DNA of 64,000 bases from Nostoc sp. TCL240-02 (GTDB lineage: Bacteria > Cyanobacteriota > Cyanobacteriia > Cyanobacteriales > Nostocaceae), in NCBI RefSeq assembly GCF_013343235.1, contig NZ_CP040094.1, positions 3,906,501-3,970,500 on the forward strand, given 5' to 3'. This document shows positions 27,331 through 36,260 of the stretch, piece by piece (position 1 is the first letter of the stretch; each line of letters begins with the position of its first letter). The notes beneath the pieces are model-generated. The model was given only the letters and a program-made list of their open reading frames with translations, was not told where the DNA came from and did no database searches. The position numbers and the translations under genes are program-made.

Positions 27331-27753
27331 TGTGGTTAATGCCTTTGTATTGATGAATTAAATTTTTCGTTTAGTAGGGATGCACAGATGTGCGTTCTAA
27401 AGGGTGTTGCATCCAAGAGGGAACCGCTATATTTTTCGTTTGTATGCAATAATTTGACCTCTCTCCAAACCTCTCTCCTAAAAGGAGAGAGGCTTTGAAT
27501 CTTGCTCCATTCCCTACAAGGGAAGGGGTTAGGGATTAGGTCGTTGGACTCAACCTATAAGGCTAACAGTCATTACATAGTTTGCTGACTTACCTATTGG
27601 GTAACAGCACTCTATAGCGGTTCTTAACTGATGCGCTAAACTTTTTCTTGTGGAATGGGTATATTACTCATCCCTTGTACTTCCCAGCAAGCAAGATGCT
27701 CACCCTAAAAGATTCATCCCTTAATTGAGCAGCACCGGAAGTAACTATGATAT
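27331..27753. other. spacer with palindromic repeats inside the island
   Basis: No gene is supported. It holds the palindrome cctctctcct-aaa-aggagagagg (27470-27492), then a smaller one (ttccct-aca-agggaa) and a ggttagggattagg tract. This combination is a common intergenic element in Nostoc-type genomes. The spacer separates the flavoprotein gene from the SDR gene and may carry a promoter for the latter. Confidence 0.55.
27470..27492. repeat. 10-bp-arm palindrome
   Basis: Perfect arms cctctctcct and aggagagagg with an aaa loop. No T-run follows on the minus strand, so it is called a repeat rather than a terminator. Confidence 0.6.
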
Positions 27754-28968
27754 CTATGCAGTTACTACATTATTTAGATGCGAGGGTTGGGGAATTTCTG
27801 CTACAAGCGCTTTGCCAATTTCTAGAGAAGATGTGGCCGCAGGAGAAGGAGCATTGCAAACATGGATGGAGTTTTGACCGGAAACAATCAAAAAGTCATC
27901 TACAAGCTTGCCATCGTTCATTAAGGCTTGAGCGCGAACTCCTGCGTGGGTGGGAACTAAGTCTTCTGCTTGGACTTCGGGAATTAGTTTTTGCAAACTT
28001 CTGGTGAAGGCTGCTTTACTAAAGGAACGAATGATTTCTTGGATGCCTTCATCAGCATGTTTGGCTGCCAATTTCCAGAAACCTGGATAGGTGACGACTT
28101 CAAGAAAATCCCGTAAGTCAAAATCGGTTTTTTTGTAACCTTCGCGTTTGAGTGACAGAACTGCGTTTGGCCCTGCGTGGACGCTACCATCAATCATCCG
28201 GGTAAAGTGGACACCCAGGAAGGGGAAATCGGGATTGGGAACTGGGTAAATTAGTGTCTTGACGAGATAGCGTTTTTCTGGGGTGAGTTCGTAGTATTCT
28301 CCCCGGAATGGGACGATTTTGGCTTGGGGTTCAACTTTACCTAATTTGGCGGTGCGATCACTATGCAATCCCGTACAATTAATTACAAAGCGGGTTGCAA
28401 AGTTACCTTTGTTTGTTTCTAGTACCTGATTTTTACCACTTGGGGAGATTTTCAGAACTTTTGTATTGAGATGCAAATCTCCACCCTGTTGTTGAATTAG
28501 CTGGGCATATTTCAAACAAACTTGCTTGTAATTAACAATCCCAGTTGAGAATACCCGAAGCCCACCTACGCATTTTACGTGAGGTTCGATTTCCCTGACT
28601 TCTTCGGGGCTGATTCTCTTAACTTCTATACCATTGTCTAAGCCGCGTTGGTAGAGATTTTCTAGACGTGGTAGTTCTTGTTCTTCTGTTGCAACAATGA
28701 CTTTACCACAAACTTCATGTTCTATTCCATGCTCTTGGCAAAATTCTACCATAGAGCGAGAACCATCACGACAAAATTTAGCTTTGAAACTCCCTGGCTT
28801 GTAGTAAATACCAGAATGAATTACCCCACTATTATTGCCTGTTTGGTGAAATGCCCATTGACTCTCTTTTTCTAGTACTAAAATACGCCCATTGGGATAG
28901 CGTTTTCCTAAAGCCAATGCTGTAGAGAGTCCAACTATTCCCCCACCTATAATCGCAAAATCATACAT
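27754..28968 (-). CDS. lhgO: LhgO-like L-2-hydroxyglutarate oxidase (FAD)
   Basis: A 404-residue FAD-dependent oxidoreductase of the DAO fold. IIGGGIVGLSTALAL binds FAD. HQTGNNSGVIHSGIYY and the later VHFTRMIDGSVHAGPNAV and PTHAGVRAQALM are strongly characteristic of L-2-hydroxyglutarate oxidase. The family reaction turns L-2-hydroxyglutarate into 2-oxoglutarate, passing electrons to O2 or quinones. It is the second gene of the island, 98 bases after rfbF, which is an unexpected place for this metabolism. A different 2-hydroxyacid or sugar acid substrate is possible. Confidence 0.83.
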   Translation of the reverse strand: MYDFAIIGGGIVGLSTALALGKRYPNGRILVLEKESQWAFHQTGNNSGVIHSGIYYKPGSFKAKFCRDGSRSMVEFCQEHGIEHEVCGKVIVATEEQELPRLENLYQRGLDNGIEVKRISPEEVREIEPHVKCVGGLRVFSTGIVNYKQVCLKYAQLIQQQGGDLHLNTKVLKISPSGKNQVLETNKGNFATRFVINCTGLHSDRTAKLGKVEPQAKIVPFRGEYYELTPEKRYLVKTLIYPVPNPDFPFLGVHFTRMIDGSVHAGPNAVLSLKREGYKKTDFDLRDFLEVVTYPGFWKLAAKHADEGIQEIIRSFSKAAFTRSLQKLIPEVQAEDLVPTHAGVRAQALMNDGKLVDDFLIVSGQNSIHVCNAPSPAATSSLEIGKALVAEIPQPSHLNNVVTA

Positions 28969-29042
28969 TAGTATTATCGCACTTAAAATTACAGTAAATC
29001 CATAAAGTTATTTGGGATTGGGTATTGGTTAGAAAAATTCTT

Positions 29043-29065
29043 TCCCAGTCCCAGTCCCCAGTCCC
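29043..29065. repeat. short cccagt tandem repeat
   Basis: Cccagt-type units (cccagtc, cccagtc, cccagtc) in the gap between rfbF and the flavoprotein gene; a small STRR-like array close to the rfbF stop. Confidence 0.5.
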
Positions 29066-29066
29066 C

Positions 29067-29840
29067 TTACCATACCTTCCAAGGAGCCTGATTGTTTTTC
29101 CATAGCCCCTCTAGATAGTTTTTATCGCGTAAAGTATCCATAGGTTGCCAAAAACCATCATGTTTAAAAGCAGATAGTTGTTCCATATCAGCTAGCTTTT
29201 CTAATGGCTCTTGCTCCCATACTGTAGAGTCATCAGCAATCAAATTGATTATTTCTGGTTCTAACACAAAATAACCGCCATTAATCCAAGCTCCATCACC
29301 TTCAGGTTTTTCCCGAAAGCTGGTAATTTTAGTTTGCTCATATCCCAAGGAAATGGCTCCAAAACGTCCGGCTGGTTGAACTGCTGTGAGTGTTCCTAAT
29401 GTATTTTGTTCTTTGTGAAACTTCACTAGCTCGGTGATATTAATATTACTGACACCATCACCATAAGTAAAGCAAAAGGTGTCATTACCAAGATGTTCCC
29501 TGATTCGCTTTAAGCGTCCGCCTGTCATGGTATTATCACCCGTATTGACTAAGGTAACACGCCAGGGTTCTGCATAACCAGAATGCACGTTCATCTGGTT
29601 AAATCGCATATCAAAGGTAACATCTGACATGTGTAAGAAGTAGTTAGCAAAATACTCCTTAATTATGTAACCTTTGTAACCGCAACAAATGATGAAGTCG
29701 TTAATGCCGTGGGCGGAGTAAGTCTTCATTATGTGCCAGAGAATTGGCTTACCACCAATCTCAACCATCGGCTTGGGTCTGATACTAGTTTCTTCACTGA
29801 GGCGTGTACCAAGTCCTCCAGCCAAAATCACCGCTTTCAT
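29067..29840 (-). CDS. rfbF: glucose-1-phosphate cytidylyltransferase
   Basis: A 257-residue nucleotidyltransferase of the usual length. The N-terminus AVILAGGLGTRLSEETSIRP holds the phosphate-binding loop. KPMVEIGGKPILWHIM, FCFTYGDGVSNIN (metal-binding Asp) and GDGAWINGGYFVLEPE complete the RfbF pattern. It makes CDP-glucose from CTP and glucose-1-phosphate, the entry to CDP-deoxysugars. A GAGG ribosome-binding site lies 7 bases before the ATG. It is the first gene of the island; the gene upstream of it ends at a terminator, so its own promoter should lie in 29841-30081. Confidence 0.9.
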   Translation of the reverse strand: MKAVILAGGLGTRLSEETSIRPKPMVEIGGKPILWHIMKTYSAHGINDFIICCGYKGYIIKEYFANYFLHMSDVTFDMRFNQMNVHSGYAEPWRVTLVNTGDNTMTGGRLKRIREHLGNDTFCFTYGDGVSNINITELVKFHKEQNTLGTLTAVQPAGRFGAISLGYEQTKITSFREKPEGDGAWINGGYFVLEPEIINLIADDSTVWEQEPLEKLADMEQLSAFKHDGFWQPMDTLRDKNYLEGLWKNNQAPWKVW

Positions 29841-30168
29841 GCAATTACCTCGGAGATTTGTAGGGATATTATTTTATTTGACTTTTCGACATGAAGAGGA
29901 TGCACTTAGATAGAGAAAAATTGATTTCTGATTTGTTTTTCTCCGTCAATAATCTAACTGTAATTTCCCCCGAAATTATAAAGGAAAGATAAATTAACAT
30001 CTTTTCTATATAAAAGCTCTATGAATATCTATAAACATGAAAATAAATTGCTTAATTAAATAAAAATGTTACCAAATAAATAACTAGGGCTAGCTGATGC
30101 TAACCCTAGTTAGGCTTGATTTCTCCAATCAAAACCAATAATATACTAGTAAAAAAACTTACTTGTTT
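29841..30168. other. promoter region of the polysaccharide island
   Basis: AT-rich spacer between rfbF and the kinase gene. It contains the kinase operon terminator (30082-30111) and should contain the rfbF promoter. No NtcA box and no confident -10/-35 pair were found. Confidence 0.5.
30082..30111 (-). terminator. rho-independent terminator after the vWA-PP2C-kinase genes
   Basis: Arms of 13 bp with one mismatch (aactagggctagc / gctaaccctagtt) and a tgat loop. On the minus strand it is followed by ATTTATTTGG and further T-rich sequence. It isolates the polysaccharide island from the kinase operon. Confidence 0.65.
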
Positions 30169-32337
30169 TTAGTTAGTTTTTTCCACATTACTTGAGCTTT
30201 GAAATAAAGGATCGCATTTGCGTTCTACGACTACGCATAAGTTACTGAGTGCTTGCTGATAATTATCCATATCATCTTGCTCAAGAAACATTTTGGCAGA
30301 TGCCTGTACATCTTCGATAGCTTTCGCCTGATTTTTGTTAGATTCACTACCACCATATTGTGCGAGTTCATAACGAACCATACCTCGTTTGAGATATACT
30401 TTTGCTAGTTTAGGGCTTAGGGTTAATGCTTGGTTAAAGTCAGCGATCGCTTGATTGTATTCTTGTTCATAATTGCTGCTATATTGAGCAATTTGATAAT
30501 AGACAACACCTCGCTGAAAATAAGCTTCTGCTTTCGATACATTACGTTTTATGACTTGAGTAAAATCTGCGATCGCTCTTTTGTAAGCTTGTTGAGATTC
30601 ACCGCTATATTTAGCCATTTGGGTGCGGACAATCCCCCGTCTGATATAAGCTTCAATTTCGTTTTTATCCAGACCGATAGCTCGATTATAGTCTGCGATC
30701 GCTAGGTTATACTCTGCATCGGGATCGTTGCTATATTCGGCGAGCATATAGCGGGCATTACCCCGATTCACAAGGGCTTTGGTTTGATTGGGATTGATTT
30801 TAAGAGCTTGACTATAATCTGTAACTGCTCCTTCGTAGTCTTTGAGGTTATAGCGGGCATTGCCCCGATTTACAATTGCTGTGGTATGTGTTGGTTGTTG
30901 TTCAATTGCTGCGGTTAAGCTGGCAATTGCTTTTTCGTAATCTCGGTCTTTGTAAGCAGTTTGACTCTGCTGATAGTAGTCAGCGAAGCTGAGTTTGTTA
31001 ATTGTCTGGCGAGACTTCAATGTTTGTTGAGTGTAAGCATTTTGGGAAACCAACGGCTGAGTGAATTTAATCATTACGTCCGCATAACCCAATAAACCGA
31101 AACCCAGCAAACAACAAATAACCGGGTACAATTTTGACTTCTTGGAACGTTTATAAGATGAACCGCTTGGAGTAATTACTGGCTGCCAATAATTACCTAA
31201 GTGCGGTGACATACTGCGCTGGGGAAAATACGGTGTCTGGGTGTAGCGCTTTTTCGCTTTGATTCGCGGTTGGAGATGTTCTCTCGCTTCTATAGCCCGA
31301 TGTGATGGGAAGGGGTCGCGTCCGCCTAATCGCACTGTCCGTTCACACCACGGACAGCTACGCATGTGGTTGTTGTAGCGATGCTGGGGATTTGTGGTGC
31401 AGGTAATTAAGGAATCTTCAGCTTCAGCGATGGCTGAGAGCCAAGTCTGGGCATTGGGGCGCAACTGTGGGTTGTTGTGACCCTCTTCAAAACAACGAAC
31501 AAATAGTTCTTGTAGGCTGGGATGAAGAATTTCCCAAGGGGGTGCAATGGGGGTAGGTAGGTAGGGTACGTACCGTTTTTGGCTGTAAGTAAAATGACCC
31601 GATGCAATGCGGGCTTCGTAGGGCGGTGGCTCAATAGAGCCTTGAAAAATCCCCGAAAATGGGTGAGTGCCTTCCATTAAGAGTTGGAATACCAGCACTG
31701 CTAACCCAAATAAATCGTGAGAAATTTCGCGATCGTGTTGGGCAAAAGTTTTATTTTGTAGTTCTGGTGGCGTAAACTCTGGTTTTCCGACTGGGCAGCG
31801 ATAAACAACATTGCTGTTGGGGTCGAGTACTTGGAAGGAGTCTGTGTCTATCAGAGTCACTAGTGCGGTGTCACTGACGAGGATATTTGACTCGTTGACA
31901 TCACCTATACAATATCCACTAGCGTGCAAAGCGGCAAAAGCTGCGGCCAAGTTACGAGCCGTGCGGAGCAGGTACTGATAGTTGAATAGGGGACAGTGTT
32001 GACGACGGGTTCTGGGGTTGTAAAAGTCAATGATTGGACGCATCCCCTGAATCCGTGGCATCAAAAAGCCCAAGATGCTATTTTTGCCATCTGGTGTCCG
32101 CAATAAATCCTCTGGCCAAGCGATAGAGATATGACCCAAACTAGCTGTAGGGTTTTCTGGCGGGTTGGCAAGCATCGCCTGTAATTTATCAGCATGGGCT
32201 GTAGTTGGCTTGTGGTAAATCTTCGCCACCAAGTCATTATCAGATGGCACTGCATAAACACAAGCTTCACCACCACGCCCCAAACTGACATTGAGGCTGA
32301 GGATTTCTTTTCTAGGGGAACAACGTAGTACCTGCAT
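30169..32337 (-). CDS. TerY-P type protein kinase with TPR C-terminus
   Basis: A 722-residue protein. Residues about 15-300 are a divergent kinase domain: glycine loop LGRGGEACVYAV, VAKIYHK lysine, catalytic loop GDVNESNILV (HRD replaced by IGD), and DTDSF in place of DFG. A small zinc-binding-like segment follows (SCPWC near 335). A membrane helix lies at about 404-424, then at least five TPR-like repeats in an outward or periplasmic-facing tail of about 290 residues. The gene is the last of a vWA-PP2C-kinase set, the arrangement described as the TerY-P triad in stress-response systems. The TPR half probably recruits partners. Kinase activity is likely but the altered motifs make it unproven. 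Confidence 0.8.
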   Translation of the reverse strand: MQVLRCSPRKEILSLNVSLGRGGEACVYAVPSDNDLVAKIYHKPTTAHADKLQAMLANPPENPTASLGHISIAWPEDLLRTPDGKNSILGFLMPRIQGMRPIIDFYNPRTRRQHCPLFNYQYLLRTARNLAAAFAALHASGYCIGDVNESNILVSDTALVTLIDTDSFQVLDPNSNVVYRCPVGKPEFTPPELQNKTFAQHDREISHDLFGLAVLVFQLLMEGTHPFSGIFQGSIEPPPYEARIASGHFTYSQKRYVPYLPTPIAPPWEILHPSLQELFVRCFEEGHNNPQLRPNAQTWLSAIAEAEDSLITCTTNPQHRYNNHMRSCPWCERTVRLGGRDPFPSHRAIEAREHLQPRIKAKKRYTQTPYFPQRSMSPHLGNYWQPVITPSGSSYKRSKKSKLYPVICCLLGFGLLGYADVMIKFTQPLVSQNAYTQQTLKSRQTINKLSFADYYQQSQTAYKDRDYEKAIASLTAAIEQQPTHTTAIVNRGNARYNLKDYEGAVTDYSQALKINPNQTKALVNRGNARYMLAEYSNDPDAEYNLAIADYNRAIGLDKNEIEAYIRRGIVRTQMAKYSGESQQAYKRAIADFTQVIKRNVSKAEAYFQRGVVYYQIAQYSSNYEQEYNQAIADFNQALTLSPKLAKVYLKRGMVRYELAQYGGSESNKNQAKAIEDVQASAKMFLEQDDMDNYQQALSNLCVVVERKCDPLFQSSSNVEKTN

Positions 32338-32393
32338 AATGAAATTACCGCTAACGGAAGTTATTTAAGATGTGAAACCTGTAAATTGATTGC

Positions 32394-33176
32394 TCATGAG
32401 TCGTTGAATGCAGCTATAATGAGTGTTAAATCATCATCAGTGCGTTGGGTAATTCTATCTGAGCGTAAAAACTTTACTAACTGCTCCTTCGCTTCTGTCT
32501 TATCTTCGGTATTAGCTACAAATTCAAACAGTGGAAAAAAGAATGGTTTGTGTGGTTCTCCAACAACCATATTCAAAGCCAGCATTTGTAGTCCGTCGGT
32601 GATGATACCAACATTAACTATGTCGGTGCGCCATAATCTCATCTGCGCTGTATCTAAGGCTGTAGGAGAAGTTAAAAAAGTGGTTTCGTTGATGTACTCG
32701 CCGCTATCAGGTATAGTTAGAGCGAGGAGATTGCCCATGCTATCTTTTGCCACTGCCAAACCATCACCTATTTGCACTACAGCTACAACTTCTGGTGTGG
32801 CAACCATCATAATTAAGGTAGTTGCTAAGTCTTGAGGTTGTTTGTCACAAGTAGCCGCTTCAGCTTCCACAGCTTTTTTGGCGGCTAGTATGGCATCATT
32901 TAAGAGCGATCGCACAAACGCATCATCACTCAAAACTTTTTGGGTGATTCCTCTGCTAGAAATGCTTTCTATTGCTGTCTCCACAGCAATCATCGCTCCC
33001 ACTTTCCCAAGACTAGCAGAACCCGCACCATCTGCTGCGGCTGCCACCAAAACATTATCAGACAATATTTGCCAGTGATGAGCATCCTGACATAATTGCT
33101 TGTTTTTTAAGTGACTTGTACCACATACCGACGCAGCCACAATCCGCCATTGAGCAATCTGTTTTGATATTTTCAT
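32394..33176 (-). CDS. PP2C-family serine/threonine phosphatase
   Basis: A 260-residue protein. The metal-binding motifs are present: CQDAHHW near residue 30, AAADGAGSASLGKVGA, QIGDGLAVA, GIITDGLQM and RTDDDLTLIIAAF at the end. It should remove phosphate from Ser/Thr residues, most likely opposing the kinase encoded 56 bases downstream. It is the middle gene of the vWA-PP2C-kinase triad; the vWA gene ends 49 bases upstream, so all three probably share a transcript. Confidence 0.85.
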   Translation of the reverse strand: MKISKQIAQWRIVAASVCGTSHLKNKQLCQDAHHWQILSDNVLVAAAADGAGSASLGKVGAMIAVETAIESISSRGITQKVLSDDAFVRSLLNDAILAAKKAVEAEAATCDKQPQDLATTLIMMVATPEVVAVVQIGDGLAVAKDSMGNLLALTIPDSGEYINETTFLTSPTALDTAQMRLWRTDIVNVGIITDGLQMLALNMVVGEPHKPFFFPLFEFVANTEDKTEAKEQLVKFLRSDRITQRTDDDLTLIIAAFNDS

Positions 33177-33225
33177 AGATTTTTTTCAACAGCTCGCTGT
33201 GTCAACATCAAGCTGCGATTTTTAA

Positions 33226-33927
33226 TTAAACAGTCCCCCAACCAATCGGCGGTAGTGCTACCTGTTCGTCTACCTGCGAATGAGAAACAGCTGACATACT
33301 AGTTGATAGCCAGACAAACATCTCAATGAAATTTAGTCCTTTGAGTTTCAAAGGTGTACGCACGGTTATTTGATTTAAACGTGTCATATTCGCATTTTCT
33401 ACGCCCACTGTAAAAAATGCTACACGCTTATTTGCTTCGTCTCCCTGTAAGCGCACAGATGCTTGCTCCACTACATTCTCTAACTCACCTTGGGGTTCGC
33501 CATCGGTAATCATGAATACCCAAGGACGATAGTAAGCAATCCCATTAGTACGATACTGAGATTTCCGCTCTTGAATTATATCCAAAGCTTTATGAATGCC
33601 TGCACCCATTGTAGTCAAGCCCTGTGCCGTTAAAATGGGCGGATTAAATTGATCGGCAGTCACAAAGTCTTGTACTACATTGACATTACTATCAAAAGTG
33701 ACGATCGCCACTTCCACACGTCTTGCGGCTAAGGAATTTTTGACTAATTCATCCTTTAGACTGAGCAAACCCTGATTTAAAGCCTCAATCGGATCTCCTT
33801 GCATCGATCCAGATGTATCTAGTAAAAGTACACAAGGACAACGTGGTTCTGGGTTCTCAGCAAATTCTACTACTTCATCAAGTCTTAATGTATCATGCAT
33901 AACTTTTTGTGTTATGTTAAAGTTCAA
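33226..33927 (-). CDS. vWA-domain protein, TerY-like
   Basis: A 233-residue single-domain von Willebrand factor A protein. The metal-ion adhesion site is complete: LLLDTSGSMQG (DxSxS), the Thr in GLTTMGAGIH and the Asp in ITDGEPQGE. No signal peptide is seen, so it acts in the cytoplasm, as TerY proteins do. The frame can start at TTG 33927, which has AAAGGA about 9 bases upstream, or at ATG 33900, which lacks a ribosome-binding site; I prefer TTG, with doubt. It is the first gene of the triad and probably presents substrates to, or assembles with, the phosphatase and kinase. Confidence 0.83.
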   Translation of the reverse strand: MNFNITQKVMHDTLRLDEVVEFAENPEPRCPCVLLLDTSGSMQGDPIEALNQGLLSLKDELVKNSLAARRVEVAIVTFDSNVNVVQDFVTADQFNPPILTAQGLTTMGAGIHKALDIIQERKSQYRTNGIAYYRPWVFMITDGEPQGELENVVEQASVRLQGDEANKRVAFFTVGVENANMTRLNQITVRTPLKLKGLNFIEMFVWLSTSMSAVSHSQVDEQVALPPIGWGTV

Positions 33928-34651
33928 AGCTTTATTTCCTTTTTGTCCGAGTATATAATTTCAGCCATCGAGGTCACTACAGAATATAGTATCTAGTGGT
34001 AGATGCTCTAATCTTTATTAAACAAATTATTTTCATGAAGTTCTCAATATATTTTTTAAGAAAAACTTGACTACAGCTTAGTTTAGCAAAAAAGAGTTTA
34101 TCAAAACCTAGTGTTACCTGTTGTAATGTATCTACCAAAAATTTATATCCATTAAACCTACAGTACAATAAATACGTAAACTTTCCTAGATAAGTTTTTA
34201 AAGATTTTATGTAGAAGAATGCTTCCTTTACAGAAAAATTATTAACCATAATTAAGATCGTTAGCTCCAGAAGTATACCAGTGTAACTGCGTTAACTTGG
34301 AATCAAATTTGCCTGATTTTTGTGAGTATACATAAATAAACGTCATTACTAAGGTCTTAAGGTAAGAGTTGTCAGGAGTTGGTAAAATCCAGAATTAACC
34401 AATATTTACTGATAGGCTAGCTATGATAAATGTTTCTCTTTATTCATACCTACTTGTGGTTCGAGACAAATTAAGCAAAAAGTACCAAATGTAACAAATA
34501 AGTTATAAAACTTATAATTTTTAAAATATATACATATTTTAAAAGGAATAAATTGTACGTAGATAAATATTACAAAGAAGAGAATACTTCATCGTTGATA
34601 TTTTCAATCTACAAATGTTCAGTTGTTGATTCCGCAAGAAAGTTGAAAAAT
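33928..34651. other. divergent promoter region, AT-rich
   Basis: It lies between the start of the vWA gene (minus) and the PATAN-REC gene (plus). The low-complexity minus-strand frame at 33977-34249 has no recognisable family or ribosome-binding site and is not called. Both operons should have promoters here; none is obvious by eye. Confidence 0.5.
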
Positions 34652-36037
34652 ATGAATAACTCAGGTTCATTCACCAAACTACGTCCTCTAAGTTTGTTAA
34701 GACAGTTATCCAATTGCTTCGATAGTACTTGTTTACAAGCATTAAGTAACTCAGCTTGTTGGTCAATTTACTTAGAGCAGGGCAAAATAACTTACGCTAC
34801 TCATTCAGTGGAACCTTTTGATCGACTAGAACGCCATTTGCGCCGCCTCAGCCACCAAATTCCCCTGCTTACTAGCGAGGTGCGGGTTCAAGTCCGTCTG
34901 ATATTTGAACCTGACTCACACAATCAGTTACTTGAATATGACAGCAATTCCAGAAGCCACCCTCCTGAATATCAGGCGATATCCTGGCTTGTTAGTCAAC
35001 AACATCTACATTCTACACAAGCAGTAGTGCTGATTCAAGAATTAGTTAAAGAGGTGATTGAATCATTTTTGCTAATTAAAGAAGGTATTTATGAATTAAC
35101 AGAACCACTTGAGAGAATGCCAAGGATTTGTAGGCTAGATGTAGAGAAGATTCTAGAACGTTGTCAAGGAAGATTACAGAATTGGCAAGCTTTTGTTCCG
35201 CAAATCTCTTCTCCATATCAACGTCCATATCTGTTGATTAACAGCAAAATTGAGGAAAAAGATTTACCAAAACTTCAGCCAGATTTGATTAATTGGATGA
35301 AGGGTTTCAGCTTGTGTCACCTGGCAACAATTTTGAATCAAGATGAAATTCAACTGGCTCGCAATTTATACCCTTATATACTTAATGGTGCGATTATCTT
35401 GCATGAACCCGATCCACCTTATGATAAGTTACCAAAGCTATTTGAAGAGCAAACGCTTTTATCAAAATTAATTCCAGAGATAGAAAATACCACAAAAGAG
35501 CTAAATAGCACCATCAACTCTTACCCTGTGATTGCTGAAGAGAATATATCTCCTGTTTCACTATTACCACAGATTTCTCTTCCTCCCCAAGAAAACTTTC
35601 AGGAACCAACACTATCAAATAACATAAACCCTGCTTCCCAAAAAGTAACAGATGCTACTGTAACGGCACAAAAAGTCCACAAAATCGTTTCTGTAGATGA
35701 TAGCCCCACAATTCTCAAAGAAATAAGCCGTTTCTTAGAAAATGAAAACTTTTCTGTAGTGACTATTAACGATCCAGTAAAAGCCGTTTTATCAATTATA
35801 AGGCACAAACCAGACTTAATTTTGTTGGATTTAAATATGCTCGGAATAGATGGTTATGAGTTGTGCCGAATTATACGAAATAATTCGATATTTCAAAAGA
35901 CTCCCATTATTTTTGTGACTGGGAATAAAGGAATTGTAGATAAAGTAAAAGCCAAATTGGTTGGTGCATCTGGATATTTGACTAAACCATTTACTCGCGC
36001 AGAATTACTTAAAATAGTCTTCATTCATTTGACTTAA
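34652..36037 (+). CDS. PatA-family response regulator (PATAN-REC)
   Basis: About 461 residues from this ATG. A longer form from TTG 34553, with AAGGA just upstream, adds 33 residues, but the family similarity begins at RPLSLLRQLS right after this ATG. Residues about 10-270 form a PATAN domain, with SACWSIYLEQGKITYATHS matching PatA of Anabaena. A Pro/Ser-rich linker leads to a C-terminal receiver: VDDSP acidic pocket, phospho-acceptor Asp in LILLDLNMLGIDGYEL, FVTGNKG, and Lys in LTKPF. PATAN-REC proteins head chemotaxis-like operons and PatA itself controls heterocyst spacing. The next gene is a receiver cut off after ten codons by an IS, so this regulator has lost its operon partners. Confidence 0.85.
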   Translation: MNNSGSFTKLRPLSLLRQLSNCFDSTCLQALSNSACWSIYLEQGKITYATHSVEPFDRLERHLRRLSHQIPLLTSEVRVQVRLIFEPDSHNQLLEYDSNSRSHPPEYQAISWLVSQQHLHSTQAVVLIQELVKEVIESFLLIKEGIYELTEPLERMPRICRLDVEKILERCQGRLQNWQAFVPQISSPYQRPYLLINSKIEEKDLPKLQPDLINWMKGFSLCHLATILNQDEIQLARNLYPYILNGAIILHEPDPPYDKLPKLFEEQTLLSKLIPEIENTTKELNSTINSYPVIAEENISPVSLLPQISLPPQENFQEPTLSNNINPASQKVTDATVTAQKVHKIVSVDDSPTILKEISRFLENENFSVVTINDPVKAVLSIIRHKPDLILLDLNMLGIDGYELCRIIRNNSIFQKTPIIFVTGNKGIVDKVKAKLVGASGYLTKPFTRAELLKIVFIHLT

Positions 36038-36080
36038 ACTAACCACAGAATCTAATAATGGTGAGCTAGTAAGGATAAAT

Positions 36081-36108
36081 ATGGCTACAATTTTGGTTGT
36101 TGAAAATG
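36081..36108 (+). pseudogene. decapitated response regulator gene (CheY-like start only)
   Basis: AAGGA precedes an ATG that opens MATILVVEN, the standard first beta strand of a receiver domain, and the frame then runs into the left end of the ISAs1-type element at 36109. It starts 43 bases after the PATAN-REC gene, as expected for the second gene of a chemotaxis-like operon. The rest of the gene is absent from the window. Confidence 0.6.
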
Positions 36109-36260
36109 CAGGGTAAGCTCATCTAATTTGGTATAAAGTGAGCTTGACAAATTAAGTAAGATAAGCATAAACAAAGGCGGAAAAAATGCACTTGACTTAA
36201 GAACAAGATTAATGAGAAGACTTCAATACTGTTGTCCCAAAATCTTCAGGAGTCAAGTTG

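Noticed and set aside
33977..34249. 90-codon open frame on the minus strand
   Set aside because: Low-complexity, AT-rich codons in a divergent promoter region with no recognisable motif; probably chance.
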